Shown: positions 1 through 5,237 of the stretch, piece by piece
Position numbering within the stretch: the first letter of the stretch is position 1
How the letters are laid out: each line of letters starts with the position of its first letter
Notes under the pieces: generated by a model
Databases searched by the model: none
Told to the model about the DNA's origin: nothing
Seen by the model: the letters and a program-made list of their open reading frames with translations, nothing else
NCBI GenBank assembly: GCA_963693635.1
Contig: CAVOBC010000199.1
Span: 1-8,631 of the forward strand
DNA: 8,631 nucleotides
Direction: 5' to 3'
Origin: CAVOBC01 sp963693635
GTDB lineage: Bacteria > Pseudomonadota > Gammaproteobacteria > Pseudomonadales > Azotimanducaceae
Program-made: the position numbers and the translations under genes

Positions 1-1
1 G

Positions 2-412
2 CCCGGGCCCAACAACACGCACGGTGTATACGACGGCGACGGCAACGCGGCGGGAGGGCTTGAGTTCGCGTCCGGCGTTGGAACCCTGACGCTCGATTCG
101 CTCACCTTTCACAGCAGCCGTAGCTACAGCGGCGGGACAATCGTTGAGGTTGACGTTCGTTCAGGTGGCGGCGGGTGGACTAACGTCGTGTCGACCACGT
201 CTGGCGCGCTGGGCATCATTACGGGGCTCACTTAATCCGTACACGCTCAGCCTGGGCGGTGTTCTTGCCGATGAATTCCGTCTGACCTGGAGCGCAGCCA
301 GATCAGCGTCCGTGAGATGGCCATTGCCGGTAGCGCGTCGGTTCCGGGGCCGGCGTCAGTCGCACTACTTGTGATTGGCCTTGCGGGTCTGGTGCGAATG
401 AAACGTCGATAA
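2..412 (+). pseudogene. PEP-CTERM-sorted exported protein, 3' part, broken by two frameshifts
   Basis: This is the C-terminal end of a secreted or surface protein; its start lies left of the window. The frame beginning at base 2 gives a Gly/Thr/Ser-rich, beta-type sequence (DSLTFHSSRSYSGGT, then EVDVRSGGGWTNVV) and hits TAA at 233. The next frame continues sensibly from 231 to about 298 (LNPYTLSLGG, ADEFRLTW). The first frame then resumes at 299 with QISVREMAIAGS and ends in VPGPAS, a hydrophobic stretch (VALLVIGLAGLV) and the basic tail RMKRR before TAA at 410. That ending is the PEP-CTERM layout (VPxP motif, TM helix, basic cluster), which exosortase/EpsH systems recognise; here the usual Glu of the motif is Gly. 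One extra base near 224-231 and one missing base near 290-299 would restore a single frame. The cause could be sequencing error or gene decay. A terminator follows directly. The protein's role is not recognisable beyond export and sorting. Confidence 0.72.
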
Positions 413-432
413 ACGGGCATCCGGGTCAGGCA

Positions 433-457
433 GGGGGCATGTGTGCCCCCTTTTTTT
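433..457 (+). terminator. Rho-independent terminator of the PEP-CTERM gene
   Basis: A perfect 7-bp stem (GGGGGCA at 433-439 with TGCCCCC at 444-450) closes a four-base TGTG loop and is followed at once by seven T (451-457). It lies 21 bases after the stop of the PEP-CTERM gene. It has the full shape of an intrinsic terminator on the + strand and separates that gene from the next unit. Confidence 0.9.
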
Positions 458-600
458 GTGTCCCGTCTTGTTGCCGGGTCTTGTTTACCCGCTCGTTAAA
501 AGCCGCCAGGGACCTGATCGGCGTCATCTGTCTGACTCATTCGTGGCGCAATGATGTCCTCACGACCGCGAGGCTACGTACATTGGCTGCGCTTGTATGC

Positions 601-617
601 GACCATGTTACATGGTC
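601..617. promoter_or_regulatory. 17-bp palindrome, candidate operator before the FxLYD-like gene
   Basis: GACCATGTTACATGGTC is a perfect inverted repeat with 8-bp arms around a single central T at 609. It sits immediately before the AGGA Shine-Dalgarno-like bases (619-622) of the gene starting at 634, where a bound repressor would block transcription or initiation. No regulator gene is visible nearby and I cannot assign the site to a regulator family. A poor sigma-70-like TTGGCT (583-588) lies upstream, but no convincing -10 element accompanies it. The site could also form a short hairpin in the leader RNA. The remaining bases 458-600 hold no gene that I can support. Confidence 0.45.
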
Positions 618-633
618 CAGGAAATCATGACAG

Positions 634-1044
634 TTGAGTGATCGTTTACTCACCTTTGCGATCGGCATAACCGTCGTCCTTGTGTTGGGCGTTCTGTTTT
701 ACCGCATTGACCTCCAGAAGCCTGGCCCGTCGCAGATTGCCGAGGCTCCGGAAGTTGAGAGCAAGCCCGTCACGGTGATCAAGGCGCGCGCCACCGAATG
801 CCGGCAACGCGGCAAACGTGTGCATCTCAAAGGCATCGTCGAGAACCGCGGTGCTACCGTGCTCTCATCCGTCACGTTGCAGGTCATCTGGAAGGGCGAG
901 CGTGGCGTGATCGATACAAGCCTCGCCTACGTTGCTGTGGACAACCCCATCTTGCCTGGCACCTCCAGGGAATTCTTTGACTCGACCACGCTGCGTGGCG
1001 TGGAATGGTGCACGGTCAAGGCGCTGGATTGGTGGGCGACCTAG
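634..1044 (+). CDS. Small membrane-anchored FxLYD-like domain protein
   Basis: This is a 136-residue protein with one N-terminal membrane helix (about residues 5-23, LLTFAIGITVVLVLGVLF). A short linker rich in Pro, Glu and Ala follows, then a beta-sandwich-like domain (about 46-136) facing the periplasm. The domain resembles the FxLYD pattern: a G-x-V-E-N-R-G strand (67-73), a central strand pair ending in a PGT turn (108-110), and an aromatic F-F close to the end. Two cysteines, C56 and C126, bracket the domain and could form a disulfide. FxLYD domains are non-enzymatic and usually belong to small exported proteins of unknown role. The chosen start is TTG at 634, with AGGA 11 bases upstream. 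The ATG at 627 is out of frame and stops after four codons, so either TTG is the real start or one base is miscalled here. A CHAT protease gene follows in the same direction. The domain call is by eye. Confidence 0.68.
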   Translation: MSDRLLTFAIGITVVLVLGVLFYRIDLQKPGPSQIAEAPEVESKPVTVIKARATECRQRGKRVHLKGIVENRGATVLSSVTLQVIWKGERGVIDTSLAYVAVDNPILPGTSREFFDSTTLRGVEWCTVKALDWWAT

Positions 1045-1123
1045 CAGCTCTCACGGTGCCGGATCATCGCGCTGTCGCGCAGGGAACACCGCGGCACAGG
1101 AGCACAGCCGATACGTCGGCGGC

Positions 1124-2911
1124 TTGGTCGCCAAGGCACCGGCCCACCTCCATCTGGGCGAATTAGAGCTTGCGCGCAGTGCGTTGCAACGTGCCCGGGC
1201 CGAGGGTAGTGACGCGAGGGGGGGTGACGCCGGCGGTAAAGAGAATGATCAATTGTTGATCGTTGCAGCGCGGCTGGATTCTGCCTCTGGCGAACCCGCG
1301 TCGGCGCGAGCGATATTGGATCGGTTGAGAGGTGCGGGTGATCGAGGTGCTGCGGCAATTGATATCGACATTTTGTCGCTCGCGACGGAACTCGCACTCA
1401 ATGATGGTCAACTGCAATCAGCTGTCACCTATGGGCACGCAGCGCTCGACCTGATCGGCGAAGTGCATGGCCAGCTTGAGTCTCGGCGCCTCGGTCCGGC
1501 CTGGAGCCAGAAGACCGCAGAGACCGCGAATCGGGTGGCCATAGCGCATCTGCGCTTCACGCTGCCGGGGCGGCACGAGGCGGCGTTGACGGCAATTGAG
1601 CGCACCCGTGGGCTGCACTTCCGCCAGCTTGCGCGGACGAAGTTGGCGGGGATCGACGAGCCGACCGTTGCAGGGTGCAAGGCGCTGGCTCGCGCGGCCC
1701 AGACGTGCGTGATGGCAGATCGACTCTCCACCGCTGGCGAGGTTGCAGACCTTGAGTACTATCGACAACTTGAGCGTGCTCAGGCACGCGTTGGCGGCCG
1801 ATCGCCAGCAGCAAATCGTGAGTTCGATCTGTACAGCCTGCAAAACTCGCTGGGGGATGGCGCCGTGGCGCTTGACGTGATCTGCGTTGCGGGCCATGAG
1901 TGCAATCTCAAGCAAATTACGGGCAGCGCGGTGCGCGCCGACCGGATTGGCGATCAGGTATCGATCCAGCGCGGGGTGAGTGACGCGGTCTCTGCCATTC
2001 GCACCCAAAGCGGAGATGCAACAAGCCGCCTGATCGAACTCGCTAACTCGATTCTGGTACGCTTGTCGTCAGGTGCCCGCGACGTGCTTGTTGTGAATTC
2101 CGGTGTGATGGCAAGTCTGCCGGTCGAGGCGATGATTTTGCTCAGCCGTCGCCCGCAGCTTCAAGGGGTATCCTCAGTCAGGAGGATACCGACGCTGGCA
2201 GCGGTTGGTTCGACGCCGTCCAGTTTGGGCCTGGGACCCGAGTTGGTCATCGTTGCCAATCCGACGTTCGGTCAGGACCCCAACCAGGTTGACCACACGG
2301 ATGACTCGTTTCGCCCGTGGGCTCAGAAATCGCTCAGGCCGCTGCCTGGCACCCAGCGCGAGGCCGAAGCCATCCTCAAGCTTTTCGCGGATTCGTCGAC
2401 GCGCCTTTACTCAGGACCGGACGCAACCCGGGTAAACCTGCTGTCGGCGGAGACCCGGTCCGCACGAATCATCCACATCGCGTCACATGGCTACTTTAGT
2501 GCAGTCACGCCAGACATGGTCGGAATCGCGACGGCGGCGGAGGCGGAGGCGGAGGCGGGGCAGCCATTCGGCTTTGTGACCGCTACCGAACTGGAATCTT
2601 ACGATTTTGCGGCGGAGTTGGTTGTCGTGTCCGGTTGCGAGACTGGGCTTGGGCTGCCGCAGGGAGGCGAGGGCATGCTGAGTGTCGGACGAAGCTTTCT
2701 TGCGCGCGGTGCACACAATGTGGTCGCGACCCTATGGCCAGTCTCCGACTCGGCATCAGCCGACTTCATGCACCTTTTCTATGCGGCAATGAAGAGAGAC
2801 GGCGAGCCACCGGCGCCGGCGCTGCATTCCGCACGCCGTCTGCTGCCTCGCGCGCCCAGGACCCGGGCGCCGCTCTTCTGGGCGGGCTACACGCTGGCGA
2901 GCAGGCATTGA
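1124..2911 (+). CDS. CHAT-domain (caspase-like) cysteine protease with TPR-like N-terminus; start unresolved
   Basis: The C-terminal half (about 1840-2908) is a CHAT domain, a clan CD peptidase fold related to caspases and separase. The catalytic His is in HIASHG (codon 2486-2488) and the catalytic Cys in VVSGCETG (codon 2636-2638). GGEG and a VVATLWPVSD strand-loop follow, and the protein ends in the usual family close (PLFWAGYTLA). The N-terminal part is helical and TPR-like, for example HLHLGELELARSALQRARAEG-type segments from about 1153 and EAALTAIERTRG near 1580. There is no signal peptide or membrane helix, so a cytoplasmic location is likely. The frame is open far to the left, but only TTG codons can start it: 1124, used here, or 932, which would overlap the previous gene by 113 bases. 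Neither has a clear ribosome binding site. A GTG at 1056 is out of frame and could serve if one indel exists between there and about 1130. TPR-CHAT proteins are usually much longer at the N-terminus, so 5' loss is likely. The substrate is unknown. Confidence 0.78.
   Translation: MVAKAPAHLHLGELELARSALQRARAEGSDARGGDAGGKENDQLLIVAARLDSASGEPASARAILDRLRGAGDRGAAAIDIDILSLATELALNDGQLQSAVTYGHAALDLIGEVHGQLESRRLGPAWSQKTAETANRVAIAHLRFTLPGRHEAALTAIERTRGLHFRQLARTKLAGIDEPTVAGCKALARAAQTCVMADRLSTAGEVADLEYYRQLERAQARVGGRSPAANREFDLYSLQNSLGDGAVALDVICVAGHECNLKQITGSAVRADRIGDQVSIQRGVSDAVSAIRTQSGDATSRLIELANSILVRLSSGARDVLVVNSGVMASLPVEAMILLSRRPQLQGVSSVRRIPTLAAVGSTPSSLGLGPELVIVANPTFGQDPNQVDHTDDSFRPWAQKSLRPLPGTQREAEAILKLFADSSTRLYSGPDATRVNLLSAETRSARIIHIASHGYFSAVTPDMVGIATAAEAEAEAGQPFGFVTATELESYDFAAELVVVSGCETGLGLPQGGEGMLSVGRSFLARGAHNVVATLWPVSDSASADFMHLFYAAMKRDGEPPAPALHSARRLLPRAPRTRAPLFWAGYTLASRH
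2167..2190. repeat. Perfect 9-bp inverted repeat inside the CHAT gene
   Basis: GGTATCCTC (2167-2175) and GAGGATACC (2182-2190) are exact reverse complements separated by six bases. The pair encodes the GVSSVRRIPT stretch early in the CHAT domain. It could fold as a strong mRNA hairpin. No T-tract follows, so it is not an intrinsic terminator. Confidence 0.55.
2536..2558 (+). repeat. GGCGGA tandem repeat coding for an Ala-Glu run
   Basis: Three perfect GGCGGA units plus a partial fourth encode TAAEAEAEAG in the CHAT protein. The run lies in the loop between the catalytic His and Cys, where CHAT proteins vary in length. Hexamer repeats keep the frame when they expand or contract, so copy number could vary between strains. 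Confidence 0.7.
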
Positions 2912-2995
2912 TTCAGCGTGCGGCGTCGCAATGCGCCAGCGCGGTGAGTCAGAAGCGCCCTGTCTTTGTGCGGTGGTCAACACAAGCTTCGCGGC

Positions 2996-3355
2996 ATGAC
3001 TGAGCGGGAATCCATCCTCACCGAGATTGCGGCGACGCTCGCCCGCCAATTGCAGACGGAAGTCGTTCGGTATTTCGACGACACGCGTGTGAGCGGTGTG
3101 ACCTTTCGACTGGAGGGTGGCGGTGGCAGGATCGAAGCTGGCAGGACTGGAGGAGGCGCCGCGTGGTTGAGTTTCTCGAACGCCTACCTCGACGCGTACC
3201 AGCCAGAGGAGCTTGAGGGCTTACTAAGCAGTGACACGTTGCGCACGTGCCTTGACGCCGACGGGCGGGTGCTCGTCGTTACTGGCGGTATTCGGACTTA
3301 TGCGGTTGACGACATCGGCAATGTGACCTCGCGGGGGCGGGTTCAGGTCATCTGA
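2996..3355 (+). CDS. Hypothetical 119-residue protein downstream of the CHAT protease
   Basis: I do not recognise this protein. It begins with an amphipathic helix (MTERESILTEIAATLARQL). Alternating beta-type segments follow with a Gly-rich turn near residues 41-55, then an acidic stretch (QPEELEGLL) and short strands (RVLVVTGG, TYAVDD). It has one cysteine, no signal peptide and no membrane helix, so it is probably cytoplasmic. Codon third positions are GC-rich, as in its neighbours, which supports real coding. ATG at 2996 is chosen over an in-frame TTG at 2966; neither has a clear ribosome binding site. It begins 84 bases after the CHAT stop on the same strand and may belong to the same transcript, so a partner, regulator or substrate of the protease is possible but unproven. 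Bases 3356-3425, between it and the convergent gene, show no convincing terminator. Confidence 0.6.
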   Translation: MTERESILTEIAATLARQLQTEVVRYFDDTRVSGVTFRLEGGGGRIEAGRTGGGAAWLSFSNAYLDAYQPEELEGLLSSDTLRTCLDADGRVLVVTGGIRTYAVDDIGNVTSRGRVQVI

Positions 3356-3425
3356 CGTGCCCGATCCGCCGGCAACTGCCTGAGGTGAGGTTCTGGACTG
3401 CCTGTCAGCAGGGGACCCAAAGCCG

Positions 3426-5162
3426 CTACTGGCGGGTGGCCGCCAGGTTGTGCGGCGCCGGTTTCGTTGCAGCCAGATCGTGTGGTTTATCGCCGACGTA
3501 GCGCAACGTGGTGAACCCGAAAAACATTTCGTGTTTCGTCTGCAGGCCGAAATGGACGGGCATCGAGGGGTCGGGGTTGCCAGCGTTCCGAGCGGAATTG
3601 TCCATTGCGCCGCGCGCGATCAGGCGCGTTCCGGCGGGCAAGAACAACGGTTCCTGCAGGTCGTAGCTGAATTGCCAGTTAAAGTCGTATTTCGGCACCG
3701 ACAACAGCATCTCGCTGCGGCCATCCGGGAATACGGCCGTGTAGTTCATGTACTTGCCACGCGAGTGCATGTGCGGGTTCATCCCATACAGCCAGGCATC
3801 CCGCTTGATTTCCTGCACGCCTTCGAGTTTGTGCTCCCTGGCGTGCGGCGGCACCATAAAGCGCCGCTCCCCGGCCACCCCGCCTGACATGACGTATGCG
3901 GGTGGGCGGTCGTGCAAATAAATGCCGATCTCGGTCTTGTCCACGGTTACCCGGCCAGCCGTCGTGTAATGCATCTGCAGCAGCAGGCTGGAACCCTTCC
4001 TGACCAGCCGGCCGCTGTTGTCACGAAACTGATCAGGTTGGCGCCCGGGGGCGAAACCGCCAACACTCTCGCCGCGTCCGGCGCCGGTCTGACGACCACG
4101 TACCGATTTGTCGGCCGGACTCGAGACATAAGCGATGACGTGATGCAGCACCTCCGGGTCACCGGGCAAGAACTCGATTGCACGCACCCAGACGTCCCGG
4201 TCAAGCTTCAGGTTCAAGGGCACGTAGCGATAGTCGAGCACGCCCGTTTCTGGAATCTGTTGCGCGGTGACGCGGTAGACAAGGTCTGGTTCGCCCAGCG
4301 CAAATCGGCGTGATGGGAATTCCAATTTTGCCAGCGGATCGACGGCGCCCGCATCGTCGTCGAACGGCGCACCTGCATCAATCCAGCGGATGAGCTTGCG
4401 GTGTTCATCCGCAGTCAGGCCCGCGACCTCCAGCAAGGGTTTGCCGACGTGCATGTCGACCTGCCCTGGCGGCATGCGGCGCGTCTGCACGACCTCGCGC
4501 ATCATCGGCGACCAGCCCTTGACCATCGCGTGGCTGGACATGGACCAGGGAGCGATGCCCTCAGCGCGATGACATGACACGCAGTTTTCGACCAGAATGG
4601 GCGCGATGTCCCGACTGTAGGAAATGTGCTGCGGGGGTGCCGAGTACGCGATCGCAGTTCCGGTGCCGATGGCACCGCCGGCAACGGGCTCGCCACTGAG
4701 TATCTTTGGTAATACAACACTCAGCTCACTCGCCTGTCCGCGATACTTGATTGACATTGTTTCGGGGTCGATGATGATGGTTTCGCCCACCCGTGTCAGG
4801 CCAAGGGATGTGGCCACCATCTGCGACTCATCGACCAGGATGGCTGCCGCCGATGGGTCGTCGGCGAGCGAGAGGCGGGTCTCATCTGCCATCGCATTGA
4901 TATAGAGGAAAACGACGTCCGATGCGCCGTTAAGAACATCCAATAGAAAATCCGGCGGCGCGAGTTGTGCGGCATCGGCTTTCTGGCTGTGCGCGACCAG
5001 CACCACCGCGGCTTGATCTCCGTAGTAAGACAGCTGGTGGAACGTTCCCCGGTGATCCAGCAGGGCAAAGTCGCCGGCGCGCTCCCCGGACGCGTACGCG
5101 CCGCTTGCCGCCAGAGAGAGACTGACCAGAAGAAGACTGGAAAAGACTGCTGATTTCATCAT
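3426..5162 (-). CDS. Exported redoxin-like / cytochrome c / PHM-like copper monooxygenase fusion protein
   Basis: The protein has 578 residues and starts at MM, with a signal peptide (residues 1-24, cut after AYA). Residues about 28-157 form a redoxin/AhpC-TSA-like domain, but the CxxC site is gone: the equivalent stretch reads VVLVAHSQKADA. Residues about 178-265 form a small cytochrome c domain with haem motif CVSCH (194-198) and M230 in RRMPPG as the likely second axial ligand. Those two Cys are the only cysteines I see in the protein. Residues about 285-556 match the copper type II, ascorbate-dependent monooxygenase fold of peptidylglycine alpha-hydroxylating monooxygenase (PHM). The CuH ligands would be H340, H341 and H398 (LLLQMHY), and the CuM ligands H464 and H466 (NPHMHSRGK) and M546 (KHEMFFGF). 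By family knowledge it should oxidise a substrate in the periplasm with O2 and electrons that the fused haem may pass on. The substrate is unknown. It is divergent from the RND gene, and its ribosome binding site is weak. Confidence 0.88.
   Translation of the reverse strand: MMKSAVFSSLLLVSLSLAASGAYASGERAGDFALLDHRGTFHQLSYYGDQAAVVLVAHSQKADAAQLAPPDFLLDVLNGASDVVFLYINAMADETRLSLADDPSAAAILVDESQMVATSLGLTRVGETIIIDPETMSIKYRGQASELSVVLPKILSGEPVAGGAIGTGTAIAYSAPPQHISYSRDIAPILVENCVSCHRAEGIAPWSMSSHAMVKGWSPMMREVVQTRRMPPGQVDMHVGKPLLEVAGLTADEHRKLIRWIDAGAPFDDDAGAVDPLAKLEFPSRRFALGEPDLVYRVTAQQIPETGVLDYRYVPLNLKLDRDVWVRAIEFLPGDPEVLHHVIAYVSSPADKSVRGRQTGAGRGESVGGFAPGRQPDQFRDNSGRLVRKGSSLLLQMHYTTAGRVTVDKTEIGIYLHDRPPAYVMSGGVAGERRFMVPPHAREHKLEGVQEIKRDAWLYGMNPHMHSRGKYMNYTAVFPDGRSEMLLSVPKYDFNWQFSYDLQEPLFLPAGTRLIARGAMDNSARNAGNPDPSMPVHFGLQTKHEMFFGFTTLRYVGDKPHDLAATKPAPHNLAATRQ
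3429..3485 (-). repeat. Imperfect 10-residue tandem duplication at the C-terminus of the PHM-like protein
   Basis: The last 19 codons read PHDLAATKPA then PHNLAATRQ. This is an imperfect tandem copy of a 30-base unit, diverged mainly at third positions. It lies beyond the last conserved strand of the monooxygenase domain, so it is probably a flexible tail and not part of the catalytic fold. Confidence 0.55.
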
Positions 5163-5188
5163 ATGTCACGTGAACCGAATTCGACTTC

Positions 5189-5217
5189 ACTTTAGGATAC
5201 GCCGCTACTGCAAGCAA
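5189..5217 (-). promoter_or_regulatory. Candidate sigma-70 promoter for the PHM-like gene
   Basis: Read on the minus strand, TTGCTT (5217-5212) and TAAAGT (5194-5189) are separated by 17 bases. They match 3 of 6 consensus positions for the -35 box and 4 of 6 for the -10 box. Transcription would begin around 5182, some 20 bases before the ATG at 5162. The same short gap must also hold the + strand promoter of the RND gene, for which I see only a poor -10-like TAGGAT at 5193-5198. Confidence 0.35.
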
Positions 5218-5237
5218 ACCTCGTGCGACCACTAACC

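Noticed and set aside
144..374. Independent small protein at the left end
   Set aside because: Only its middle (231-298) makes sense. It is the shifted frame of the PEP-CTERM protein, and both its ends are out-of-frame translation.
439..630. Open frame of 63 codons between the terminator and the FxLYD-like gene
   Set aside because: It starts inside the terminator hairpin, has no ribosome binding site and encodes an uneven, Cys/Arg-rich sequence that does not resemble a protein family.
3356..3425. Possible two-way terminator between the convergent genes
   Set aside because: The best hairpin I found has only four pairs (CCTG/CAGG near 3400) and no T-tract.
3450..4905. Several plus-strand open frames opposite the monooxygenase gene
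   Set aside because: They are antisense shadows of a GC-rich gene whose minus-strand frame carries the signal peptide, haem motif and copper ligands.
5166..5173. TCACGTGA palindrome as a defined operator feature
   Set aside because: An 8-bp palindrome is expected by chance every few hundred bases. Position alone is not enough, so it is only mentioned with the shared control region.
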